A stretch of 64,000 nucleotides of DNA, from positions 62,001 through 126,000 of the forward strand of contig CAWKGK010000009.1 in assembly GCA_963849115.1 (NCBI GenBank), in the 5' to 3' direction. Numbering within the stretch: position 1 is the first letter of the stretch; each line of letters opens with the position of its first letter. This document shows positions 7,980 through 15,131 of the stretch, one piece after another. This DNA comes from JACDAL01 sp963849115 (GTDB lineage Bacteria > Actinomycetota > CADDZG01 > WHSQ01). The position numbers and the translations under genes are program-made. The notes below the pieces were generated by a model. That model saw only the letters and a program-made list of their open reading frames with translations. It did no database searches and had not been told where the DNA came from.

Positions 7980-9140
7980 GTGGAAATAGACATCGGTATC
8001 GGCAAGTCCGGGCGCAGGGCCTACGGGTTCGACGACATCGCTATAGTTCCCTCCCGGCGGACGCGCGACCCCGACGACGTCGACGTCTCGTGGGAGATCG
8101 ACGCGTGGCGCTTCGAGCTCCCCCTGCTCGCCTCGGCCATGGACGGGGTCGTCTCGGTGGCCACGGCGATCGAGATCGGCCGCCTCGGAGGACTTGCCGT
8201 TCTCAACCTCGAGGGCCTTCAGACCCGCTACGAGGACGCCGGCTCGGTGCTTGCGGAGATAGCCGAGCTCGACGACGCCGTCGCCACCAGACGCATGCAA
8301 GAGCTCTACCAGGAGCCGGTCAAAGAGGAGCTCATCTTCAAGCGCATCCGGGAGGTCAAGGACACGGGCTGCATCATGGCCGCGTCCCTGACTCCTCAGA
8401 GAGTCGAGCGATACCACAAGATCGCCCTCGAGGCCGAGCTCGACATTCTCGTTATCCAAGGCACCGTGGTCTCTGCAGAGCATGTCTCGGAGAACACGGA
8501 GCCGCTGAACCTCAAGCGCTTCGTCTCGACCTACGAACTCCCCGTAATCGTGGGTGGCTGCGCGTCCTACTCGACGGCGCTCCACCTCATGCGGACCGGG
8601 GCTGTGGGTGTGCTCGTCGGAGTCGGTCCGGGGGCGGCCTGCACCACACGCGGAGTGCTCGGCATCGGCGTCCCCCAGGCCACGGCCATCGCCGATGCTG
8701 CGGGTGCCCGCATCCGTCATCTCGATGAGACCGGCCGCTACTGCCATGTCATCGCCGATGGTGGCATGAGGACCGGAGGGGACGTCGCCAAAGCGATCGC
8801 CTGCGGCGCCGACGCGGTGATGATCGGCTCGCCGCTGGCCCAGGCCTCCGAGGCTCCCGGCAAAGGGTGGCACTGGGGCATGGCCACGTTCCACCCGACG
8901 CTGCCGCGTGGAGCCCGTGTCAGAACCCGTACCCTGGGCTCGCTGCAGGAGATCATCGCCGGCCCCGCTCACGAGAACGACGGCCGTATGAACCTGTTCG
9001 GGGCCCTCAGGACCAGCCTCGCCACGTGCGGCTACGCCAATCTCAAGGAGTTCCAGAAGGCCGAGATCATGGTAGCCCCCGCCCTCCAGTCAGAGGGGAA
9101 GAGCCTGCAGCGAGCGCAGGGCGTGGGAATGGGAGCCTAG
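7980..9140 (+). CDS. guaB3: GuaB3-family IMP dehydrogenase-related protein
   Basis: 386 aa TIM-barrel protein of the GuaB3 clade, widespread in actinobacteria and cyanobacteria beside true IMP dehydrogenase GuaB. It lacks the CBS (Bateman) domains. The catalytic-loop Cys sits in GPGAACTTRGVLGIGVPQ; IADGGMRTGGDVAKAIACGA and MIGSPLAQA form the phosphate and nucleotide sites. The GTG start at 7980 follows a GGGAG sequence about 8 nt upstream. In actinobacteria GuaB3 often lies near guaA, which is 3 kb downstream here. It acts in purine-nucleotide interconversion; the precise reaction should be taken as family-level knowledge. Confidence 0.93.
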   Translation: MEIDIGIGKSGRRAYGFDDIAIVPSRRTRDPDDVDVSWEIDAWRFELPLLASAMDGVVSVATAIEIGRLGGLAVLNLEGLQTRYEDAGSVLAEIAELDDAVATRRMQELYQEPVKEELIFKRIREVKDTGCIMAASLTPQRVERYHKIALEAELDILVIQGTVVSAEHVSENTEPLNLKRFVSTYELPVIVGGCASYSTALHLMRTGAVGVLVGVGPGAACTTRGVLGIGVPQATAIADAAGARIRHLDETGRYCHVIADGGMRTGGDVAKAIACGADAVMIGSPLAQASEAPGKGWHWGMATFHPTLPRGARVRTRTLGSLQEIIAGPAHENDGRMNLFGALRTSLATCGYANLKEFQKAEIMVAPALQSEGKSLQRAQGVGMGA

Positions 9141-9165
9141 CGGGACTCGTTGCAGAAGGAGCTGG

Positions 9166-9609
9166 GTGGAGGATTTAGTCGAGCTGCTGAGCCGGGGCAA
9201 TGTCGAGGAGGTAAAGGTCGTCCTCGCCTCGGTGGTCGCGGCGCTGGCCATCTATCAGGTCTTGCTCATGGCCGTCGGCTACGGAAAGCTGCGCCTGCCC
9301 TTCCTGGCAGCGAGGCCGGCGTCTTCGACTCATCGTGCGGTGGGAGACACAATCGTCGTCATCACCTTGGTCATAGCGTTCATGTGCATCTCATACTTCG
9401 GCTTCGAGGACGGCGACTCGGATGAGGAAACGCGCGCTCTTCTCCACGCCAGCGCCGGTTCAGCGCTCGTGGCGGTGCTCGCTTTCAAGGTGGTGGTCGT
9501 CAGGTGGTGGCATCGCATGGGCCGTTTTCTGCCGGCGATCGGGCTCACGGTGTTCGCGCTCTTCATGGTCACCTGGCTTACCTCCGCCGGCGACTACCTG
9601 ATGGGATGA
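9166..9609 (+). CDS. Four-helix membrane protein (DUF6529-like)
   Basis: 147 aa integral membrane protein with four hydrophobic segments, at about residues 18-42, 62-82, 92-112 and 120-142. Histidines sit near membrane ends (H57, H93, H115), a pattern like small b-haem membrane proteins, but haem binding is not shown. It resembles what I recall of the DUF6529 family; that match is tentative. GTG 9166 follows AAGGAG. It is 25 nt after guaB3 and followed after one base by another small membrane protein, so the three may be co-transcribed. Confidence 0.7.
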   Translation: MEDLVELLSRGNVEEVKVVLASVVAALAIYQVLLMAVGYGKLRLPFLAARPASSTHRAVGDTIVVITLVIAFMCISYFGFEDGDSDEETRALLHASAGSALVAVLAFKVVVVRWWHRMGRFLPAIGLTVFALFMVTWLTSAGDYLMG

Positions 9610-9610
9610 C

Positions 9611-9910
9611 GTGACGTCCTCCAAACGCAGGACCTCCCACGCCCCCCAGATGATCGCGTCGCTGATCGTGGCCGTGTTGATCGTCGTGGTGACGATCTCG
9701 GTGGTCACCGCCAGACTGGGGGCGGGCGACGACTCCGGCGGAGGCTCCGACTCCTCCGAAGAGGATGGCAGCGAGAGAGGCCGGGGCCGGGGCCGGAGTG
9801 GCAGCGGCCTGCGCGACTCGGCACCGGTGCGCTTCGCGCTAGACGCGAGAGTCGGAGGTTCGGTACAAAGTGGGTCTATAGCCCGCGTTTCATACCAAAC
9901 CTGGGCTTGA
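9611..9910 (+). CDS. Small single-TM protein with low-complexity tail
   Basis: 99 aa, GTG start one base after the stop of the preceding membrane protein. One strong TM helix (MIASLIVAVLIVVVTISVV, about residues 14-32) is followed by a Gly/Ser/Asp/Glu-rich then Arg/Gly-rich stretch and a short C-terminal part. No family recognised. Tight spacing favours a real partner of the upstream four-helix protein; the low-complexity tail and short length lower confidence. The last codons run into an AT-richer regulatory segment, so the C-terminus may be spurious. Confidence 0.5.
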   Translation: MTSSKRRTSHAPQMIASLIVAVLIVVVTISVVTARLGAGDDSGGGSDSSEEDGSERGRGRGRSGSGLRDSAPVRFALDARVGGSVQSGSIARVSYQTWA

Positions 9911-9958
9911 GAACTTAAGTCCTCCTCTGCGGGATAAGCGTTAAACAAGCATACTCTA

Positions 9959-10070
9959 GGCTTGAGCGCTTCAGCGCCTCGAATCTCTAGGTCTAGCTCC
10001 ATCTGACAGTCGCATTGTCTCGTTCAATCGGACAATAGCCTAGGATTCCATTTGACAGGCGCTTGAGCGC
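9959..10070 (+). promoter_or_regulatory. Repeat-rich upstream control segment
   Basis: AT-richer than its surroundings. It holds ATTGTC(N11)GACAAT (10014-10036), a perfect inverted repeat 15 nt upstream of a consensus -35 box; a 16-bp direct repeat with 14 matches (9998-10013 and 10047-10062), the second copy containing the -35; and CTTGAGCGC twice (9961-9969 and 10062-10070), the second inside the promoter spacer. These look like binding sites. The protein is unknown; the downstream Lrp-family gene product is an obvious candidate (inference). Confidence 0.5.
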
Positions 10071-10080
10071 AGCCTATAAT
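10052..10080 (+). promoter_or_regulatory. Perfect consensus sigma-70-type promoter
   Basis: TTGACA at 10052-10057 and TATAAT at 10075-10080 with exactly 17 nt between them. A full match to both hexamers with ideal spacing is rare in a high-GC genome. The expected start point is near 10087, leaving a short leader before the micro-ORF at 10125. Confidence 0.82.
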
Positions 10081-10124
10081 CTGAAGACAGGTAATCGGAA
10101 ATACTTTGGAAGTAGGTGGTCTTC

Positions 10125-10172
10125 ATGCGTTTCGGATGGATATTCTTCAGGGTGAAGGGACGGCGGCGATGA
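10125..10172 (+). CDS. Putative 15-residue leader peptide
   Basis: Candidate micro-ORF encoding MRFGWIFFRVKGRRR. GTAGGTGG lies 5 nt before the ATG, and it is the first ORF after the consensus promoter. Its TGA overlaps the next ATG (ATGA at 10169-10172). Composition is aromatic then strongly basic, ending in Arg codons CGG-CGG-CGA. It could be a small membrane-active or regulatory leader peptide whose translation couples to the next gene. No homologue recognised; the evidence is position and overlap only. Confidence 0.4.
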   Translation: MRFGWIFFRVKGRRR

Positions 10173-10309
10173 TCGGCATCGTGATCCTCGTGGTCGCCCT
10201 GTGGGCTGGAGCTGCCATCGCACTGGTCGGTCATGCGACCGAGGTCAGTCGGCGCTCGGCCCGCGACAGTCAGATGAAAGAGCGCAACGAACAAGAGGTG
10301 TGTAAATGA
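10169..10309 (+). CDS. Small single-TM protein
   Basis: 46 aa: a hydrophobic helix IGIVILVVALWAGAAIALV (residues 2-20) followed by a charged tail. ATG 10169 overlaps the stop of the preceding micro-ORF (ATGA) and has GAAGGG 9 nt upstream. Longer forms from ATG 10136 or TTG 10106 are possible in the same frame. Its own stop overlaps the next ATG (ATGA at 10306-10309). No family recognised. Single-helix proteins of this size often modulate a larger membrane complex, but no partner is identified here. Confidence 0.5.
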   Translation: MIGIVILVVALWAGAAIALVGHATEVSRRSARDSQMKERNEQEVCK

Positions 10310-10413
10310 GAAGTTGGGTGCAATACAAGCTCGACCCGACGCCGACGACGATGCTGGTTCCCCCCCGGCGCCGTCGCTCCCGGCGATTCGGGTCTACACG
10401 GAGAGGCCGGTAG
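10306..10413 (+). CDS. Putative 35-residue Arg-rich protein
   Basis: Third ORF in the micro-ORF chain. The ATG at 10306 overlaps the preceding stop (ATGA). The C-terminal half is very basic, with PPRRRRSRRFGSTRRGR. It ends 3 nt before the GTG of the Lrp-family gene, so ribosomes could pass from one to the next. It may be only a translated spacer. No homologue recognised. Confidence 0.3.
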   Translation: MRSWVQYKLDPTPTTMLVPPRRRRSRRFGSTRRGR

Positions 10414-10416
10414 CCG

Positions 10417-10917
10417 GTGGCTGCCGGCCTCGACCGTATCGACCGCCGAATCCTCGAGTTACTGAGGCAGGACGGGCGTCTGTCACACACGGCCATCGCC
10501 AAAGAGGTGGGGCTGTCTGGTCCCGCGGTGCACGAGAGGGTAAGAAAGCTCGAGCAGAGAGGCGTTATCGCCGGGTACACAGCCGTGCTCGATGCGGAGA
10601 AGCTGGACCGCAGCCACATGGCCTTTTGCATGATCACGGTTTCAGAGGGGACGGAGTTCGCCGCCGACGATCCCATCGTCGCCCGCATCTGCGAGGAGCC
10701 CGACGTGCTGGAGTTCCACAGGATCGCGGGCGAGGACTGCTACATGGTCAAGGTCCGTTGTCGCACGAACAAGGACATCGAGAGACTTCTGCGACGAATC
10801 CGCTCAATCCGCGGAGTGGCCCGGACCCGCACGACGATTGTGCTTTCCACCGAGCTAGAGCAACCCACGATCGGTGTCCCGGAAATGGAAGAGGCCCCCG
10901 TCACCGAGCTCGCCTGA
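10417..10917 (+). CDS. Lrp/AsnC-family transcriptional regulator
   Basis: 166 aa, the standard Lrp size. The N-terminal helix-turn-helix (LDRIDRRILELLRQDGRLSH, then GLSGPAVHERVRKLEQRGVI) is followed by the RAM ligand-binding domain with GEDCYMVKVRCRTNKDIERLL. Lrp proteins sense amino acids and assemble as octamers on DNA. The GTG start lies 3 nt after the Arg-rich micro-ORF, downstream of a perfect promoter and several direct and inverted repeats, fitting autoregulation (inference). The C-terminal 20 residues after the RAM domain are acidic and probably disordered. Confidence 0.92.
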   Translation: MAAGLDRIDRRILELLRQDGRLSHTAIAKEVGLSGPAVHERVRKLEQRGVIAGYTAVLDAEKLDRSHMAFCMITVSEGTEFAADDPIVARICEEPDVLEFHRIAGEDCYMVKVRCRTNKDIERLLRRIRSIRGVARTRTTIVLSTELEQPTIGVPEMEEAPVTELA

Positions 10918-11028
10918 CCCGATCTCCTCACTGGCCGGGAGCCTGAGGAGCGGGATGATTGCATTCCGGCCTCGGCTGCCACTGCGAAAAGACGCTGCCG
11001 CGGCACTCTGAGGCCTCACAATAAGCAA

Positions 11029-11163
11029 ATGACAGATACATCTGACACAGAGGTCAAGTGCGATCTCTCGACCCTATGCCCCCTTTGCGGGGAGGAGATG
11101 AACCCGGAGACATCCCACTACCGATGTACGTCCTGCGGCTATCGGGACTCGTGCTGTTTCTGA
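11029..11163 (+). CDS. Small zinc-ribbon protein
   Basis: 44 aa, MTDTSDTEVKCD... with CPLCGEEM (C17, C20) and YRCTSCGYRDSCCF (C33, C36, C42, C43). This is a two-knuckle zinc ribbon with the CGY-x3-CC ending of small zinc-ribbon proteins I recognise from actinobacteria. The ATG lies 111 nt after the Lrp gene, and the stop is 16 nt before a PrmC-like methyltransferase. The four ribbon cysteines are properly spaced. Function unknown. Confidence 0.7.
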   Translation: MTDTSDTEVKCDLSTLCPLCGEEMNPETSHYRCTSCGYRDSCCF

Positions 11164-11179
11164 GCCAGGCTCCCCTCCG

Positions 11180-12052
11180 GTGACTGAAGCCAAGTCGGTG
11201 GAACGGCTGCTCCACCTGGGCGAGCGCGTCCTGACTGACTCCACACACATCTTCGAGGGCCACGATCTGGAGTGGGAAACCGAAGAGCTGATGGCGCTGA
11301 CACTCGATATCGATGTCGAGGATCTGGCCATGGATCTGCAACCGACCAAGAGGCAGCGGGAGCACTATCTATCCCTCATCGCCAGGAGAGCGGCCGGTGA
11401 GCCCCTTCCCTTCTTGACCGGTCGCATCGAGTTTTTTGGGCTCGACCTCGAGGTGACACCTGGTGCCTTCGTCCCCCGGCCCTCCTCGGAGCTGACCGTT
11501 GCCCGGGCACTGAGGAAGTTGCGGCTGAGGCCCTCTCCCAAGATCGTGGATGTCTGTACGGGCGCGGGACCGATCGCTCTGGCGCTGGCTGCGGAGCTGA
11601 CCGGCTCCGAGGTCTGGGGCGCCGACATCTCGATCGAAGGGCTCCGGCAGGCGCGCCGCAACGCCAGGGGGCTGAAAATCGACAATGTCTCTTTCGTCGT
11701 CAGCGACATGTACGACTCACTTCCGAGCAGGCTCAGAGGCGCGGTCGATCTCATCGCCGGACACGTTCCATACGTGCCGATCGACGAGATCGACGACCTG
11801 CCGGCGGAGGTCATCGATCACGAGCCGCTGTCGACGTTGTCCGATGAAACCGACGACGGGCTCGTGCTCATGCGCCGCGCCATAGAGGAAGCGCCTAAGT
11901 GGCTGAAGCCTGGAGGCTGGCTCCTGCTCGAAGTCTCCGACGACCTCACCACCGTCTTGCGCCGCATGTGCCGCGAGGCCGGCCTCGAAGACAAAGGCGC
12001 GCACACCGACGAGGACCGCCTCAGCATGGTGGTCGAAGCCCGCTCGCGGTAG
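11180..12052 (+). CDS. PrmC/HemK-like N5-glutamine methyltransferase family protein
   Basis: 290 aa with the two-domain HemK layout: N-terminal helical bundle (RRAAGEPLPFLTGRIEFFG at 69-87) and a class I SAM methyltransferase domain (DVCTGAGPIALAL at 124-136). The FVPRPSSE block replaces the usual IPRPETE. The NPPY substrate motif is altered to GHVPYVP (194-200): Asn is His, so the classical glutamine-binding site is not intact. It may be a paralogue acting on another substrate rather than the release-factor methylase. GTG 11180 is the only clear early start. It sits 16 nt after the zinc-ribbon gene and 8 nt before guaA. Confidence 0.82.
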   Translation: MTEAKSVERLLHLGERVLTDSTHIFEGHDLEWETEELMALTLDIDVEDLAMDLQPTKRQREHYLSLIARRAAGEPLPFLTGRIEFFGLDLEVTPGAFVPRPSSELTVARALRKLRLRPSPKIVDVCTGAGPIALALAAELTGSEVWGADISIEGLRQARRNARGLKIDNVSFVVSDMYDSLPSRLRGAVDLIAGHVPYVPIDEIDDLPAEVIDHEPLSTLSDETDDGLVLMRRAIEEAPKWLKPGGWLLLEVSDDLTTVLRRMCREAGLEDKGAHTDEDRLSMVVEARSR

Positions 12053-12060
12053 CCTGAATT

Positions 12061-13593
12061 ATGGAGAAAGTTCTGGTTGTCGACTACGGCGCCCAGTATG
12101 CGCAGCTGATTGCGCGACGAGTACGCGAATGCCATGTTCTTTCAGAGATCGTGCCGCACGACCTCTCTATGGATCAGATTAGGGCCTTTCAGCCGGCCGG
12201 CATCATCCTTTCCGGAGGCCCCATGTCGGTTCACTCGCCAGGCGCTCCCGGGGTCGATGAGCGCTTGTTCGCCTTGGGGATCCCCGTGCTTGGCATTTGT
12301 TACGGGCAGCAACTCATGGCTCAGGCCCTCGGTGGTGAGGTCGCTCGGACGGGCGGAGGAGAGTTCGGGCGCGCCGAGCTTCATGCCGACACGTCGGAAT
12401 CGATCTTGTTCTCCGAGCTTTCGCCCAACCAAACCGTCTGGATGAGCCACAATGACGCCGTCGCGGTCCCACCTGGAGGTTTTCGTACGGTCGCTTCGAC
12501 TGAAGGCTCACCGATCGCTTCGTTCGAGGATCCAACGAACCGCCTCTTTGGTGTCCAGTTCCATCCCGAGGTCTCTCACACTTCCCAGGGGACAGATCTC
12601 CTCAAGAACTTCCTGTTCAAGGGTTGCGGATTGATGCCCTCGTGGACAATGACCTCGATAATCGAGCAAGCAGTTGAAGAGGTTCGCAGTGCAGTGGGCG
12701 ACGCGCGCGTCGTGTGTGCGCTGTCAGGAGGAGTCGACTCGTCGGTTGCTGCTGCTCTTGTGCATCGCGCCGTCGGCGATCAGCTCACGTGCGTGTTCGT
12801 GGACCAAGGACTGTTGCGGGCGGGCGAGGCAGAACAGGTCGAGGAGACGTTTCGAGCACACCTACAAGCCAACCTCATTCATGTGAAAGCCGCCGACCGC
12901 TTTCTCGATGAGTTGACCGGTATAACGGATCCGGAGGTCAAGCGTAAGACCATCGGCAGAACCTTCATTCGCGTCTTTGAGGAGGTCGCGAGGGACGAGC
13001 TGGAGGACGCTTCATTTCTGGTTCAAGGCACTCTGTATCCCGACGTCATCGAGTCGGGTACCAGAGTCGCCGCCCGCATCAAGAGCCACCACAACGTCGG
13101 CGGCCTCCCCGAGGACATGACCTTCGTACTGGTTGAGCCACTTCGCAACCTCTTCAAGGACGAGGTCCGTCGCGTGGGGGAGGAACTGGGATTGCCGGAA
13201 GAGATCGTGTGGCGCCAACCGTTCCCCGGGCCGGGACTTGCCGTCCGTGTGATCGGCGAAGTGACCCGCGAGCGCCTCGAGTTGGTGCGAGCAGCGGATC
13301 ACATCGTGGTCGAAGAAATCAAGAGGGCCGGGTTGGGGCGCTCGCTTTGGCAGGCATTCGCCGTCTTGGTAGCGGTCGGTTCAGTCGGAGTGATGGGGGA
13401 TGAGCGCACCTACGGCTACCCCGTCGTGCTGCGCGCCGTCACCAGCGAGGACGCCATGACGGCCGACTGGGCGCGCCTTCCCTACGAGGTGTTGGAGCGA
13501 ATTTCGAACAGGATCGTGAACGAAGTGACGGGTGTGAACCGGATTGCCTACGACATCACCTCCAAACCCCCTGGCACGATCGAGTGGGAATAA
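12061..13593 (+). CDS. guaA: GMP synthase (glutamine-hydrolysing)
   Basis: 510 aa, full length. Class I glutamine amidotransferase domain with nucleophile C80 in GICYGQQLMA and FHPEVSHT, then the ATP pyrophosphatase domain with the P-loop SGGVDSS and the C-terminal dimerisation domain ending in ITSKPPGTIEWE. It converts XMP to GMP, the last step of guanine-nucleotide synthesis. The ATG is 8 nt after the methyltransferase. The flippase start lies inside its last codons. Confidence 0.97.
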   Translation: MEKVLVVDYGAQYAQLIARRVRECHVLSEIVPHDLSMDQIRAFQPAGIILSGGPMSVHSPGAPGVDERLFALGIPVLGICYGQQLMAQALGGEVARTGGGEFGRAELHADTSESILFSELSPNQTVWMSHNDAVAVPPGGFRTVASTEGSPIASFEDPTNRLFGVQFHPEVSHTSQGTDLLKNFLFKGCGLMPSWTMTSIIEQAVEEVRSAVGDARVVCALSGGVDSSVAAALVHRAVGDQLTCVFVDQGLLRAGEAEQVEETFRAHLQANLIHVKAADRFLDELTGITDPEVKRKTIGRTFIRVFEEVARDELEDASFLVQGTLYPDVIESGTRVAARIKSHHNVGGLPEDMTFVLVEPLRNLFKDEVRRVGEELGLPEEIVWRQPFPGPGLAVRVIGEVTRERLELVRAADHIVVEEIKRAGLGRSLWQAFAVLVAVGSVGVMGDERTYGYPVVLRAVTSEDAMTADWARLPYEVLERISNRIVNEVTGVNRIAYDITSKPPGTIEWE

Positions 13594-15131
13594 GCCCGCG
13601 CACCGGAGAGAAGAAAAACTCCAAGGCGACTTCGGAGGCACGAGCCGACTATCTCAGCATCCTTTCCGGTACCGGCCAGAATGTCATCGGCATCGTCATT
13701 GCTGCACTCGCCACTCTTGCAGCCAATATTCTTCTGAGCCGCGCGCTCGGGCCCGGAGGTTTCGGCATCGTCACCGTCATGTCCCAGGCGGCATTCGTGC
13801 TTTCTTTTGCCACCAGAGCCGGTATGGACATGGCCGTCCTGCGCGATGTCGCAGTAGAGATTGGAGTCGGTCGCAGCGACAGGATCAGGGTCGGCGTCTC
13901 CCGAGCGACTGCGATTGCTGCATTGACGAGCTTGGCTGCGGCCGCGGTCATGGTGGCCGCCGGCGACCTCGTGCGCTCACTATTCAACATTTCAGGGAAC
14001 AGTTATCCCTACGTCGTCGAGGCAGCCGCCGCGGGCCTTCCTTTCCTTGCGCTGACCAACGTGTGGTTGTCGGCCACTCGCGGGCTCAAGATCATGCGCT
14101 ACACCTTGTATATCTTCTGGGCGGGTCAGCCGATCGCGTGGGTACTGCTGATTCTCGCCGGATGGCAGGTGGCGCAGACGCCCACCATGAGCGTGCTGGC
14201 ATACTCACTCTCGTGGTTGGTGGCTTCGGTCGCGGCCTATTACGCCTGGCGCAAAGAGAGCCGGGCATGGGAAGCACGCCCAATGGAGCCGGGCGGCTTG
14301 ACGCGACTGCTTCGCTACGCGGGGCCGAGGGCCCCCGCTGCTCTGTTCTCGCAGCTTCTTTTCTGGACCGATCTATTCGTCGTCACTCGATACGTCTCGG
14401 GGGCCGAGGTCGGTGTCTACTCGGCCGCATTGCGGGCCGGACAGGTACTCGTCCTGTTCCTGACATCCGTGAGCCTTATGTTCAGTCCTTACGTGGCGGA
14501 TCTCCACAACCGCGGGGAAACCGCGCGTTTGAACCGGCTCTTCAAGGCGCTCACGCGCTGGACTCTCGCTGCGACTATGCCGGTGTTTCTCGTGCTGACA
14601 ATAGCGCCGGGGTCGGCGTTGGATCTCTTCGGGCCTGACTACAGAGGCGGAGAAACCGCACTGCTGATCTTGCTCGCGGGCCAGTTCGTAAATGTCGCCA
14701 CGGGCGGCGTAGGCTTCGTGTTGATCATGGTGGGCCGCACGGGATGGGACTTGCTCGTGTATGCGGCCTCGCTGGTCCTCAATCTGGGCTTGGCATTCAT
14801 ACTGGCGCCGCGCTACGGTATCGAGGGGGCTGCGGTTGCTAACGCAGTCACGTTCGCGGTGTCGAAGTGGGCGCGTCTTGCGCTTGTCGCTCGCTTCGTG
14901 AACATCCAACCCTACGACCGCAACTACTTTAGGTTGCTTGCTCCGACCTTGATTGCGCTGGCGGTGACGTGGGGCGTCCACCAAGCGGTTTCCGGCGCGC
15001 GGCTCGTGGATCTCGCCGCCACCTCAGTTGCCGGCCTGATTACCTACGCGGCCGCTTACGCCCTGCTGGGCTTGACCTCAGTGGAAAAGCAAAGCTTGAC
15101 TGCAGCCGTAGCCAAGCTGAGGGCGCCGTGA
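13584..15131 (+). CDS. Polysaccharide flippase (Wzx/MATE-type)
   Basis: 515 aa polytopic membrane protein of the polysaccharide-biosynthesis (MviN/MATE) superfamily, with about 14 hydrophobic segments. N-terminal block NILLSRALGPGGFGIVTVMSQ and later LFGPDYRGGETALLILL and YGIEGAAVANA are typical. It probably moves lipid-linked sugars across the membrane. The GTG start at 13584 overlaps the end of guaA by 10 nt; its TGA overlaps the pcrA GTG. It may use sugars made via gmd 6 kb upstream (inference). Confidence 0.88.
   Translation: MGISPRTGEKKNSKATSEARADYLSILSGTGQNVIGIVIAALATLAANILLSRALGPGGFGIVTVMSQAAFVLSFATRAGMDMAVLRDVAVEIGVGRSDRIRVGVSRATAIAALTSLAAAAVMVAAGDLVRSLFNISGNSYPYVVEAAAAGLPFLALTNVWLSATRGLKIMRYTLYIFWAGQPIAWVLLILAGWQVAQTPTMSVLAYSLSWLVASVAAYYAWRKESRAWEARPMEPGGLTRLLRYAGPRAPAALFSQLLFWTDLFVVTRYVSGAEVGVYSAALRAGQVLVLFLTSVSLMFSPYVADLHNRGETARLNRLFKALTRWTLAATMPVFLVLTIAPGSALDLFGPDYRGGETALLILLAGQFVNVATGGVGFVLIMVGRTGWDLLVYAASLVLNLGLAFILAPRYGIEGAAVANAVTFAVSKWARLALVARFVNIQPYDRNYFRLLAPTLIALAVTWGVHQAVSGARLVDLAATSVAGLITYAAAYALLGLTSVEKQSLTAAVAKLRAP

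Noticed and set aside
7863..8972. 369-codon minus-strand open frame opposite guaB3
   Set aside because: Shadow of a clear GuaB3 gene; no protein-like motifs.
13544..14638. 364-codon plus-strand frame overlapping the flippase
   Set aside because: Arg/His/Gly-rich out-of-frame shadow; the flippase frame has coherent TM helices.
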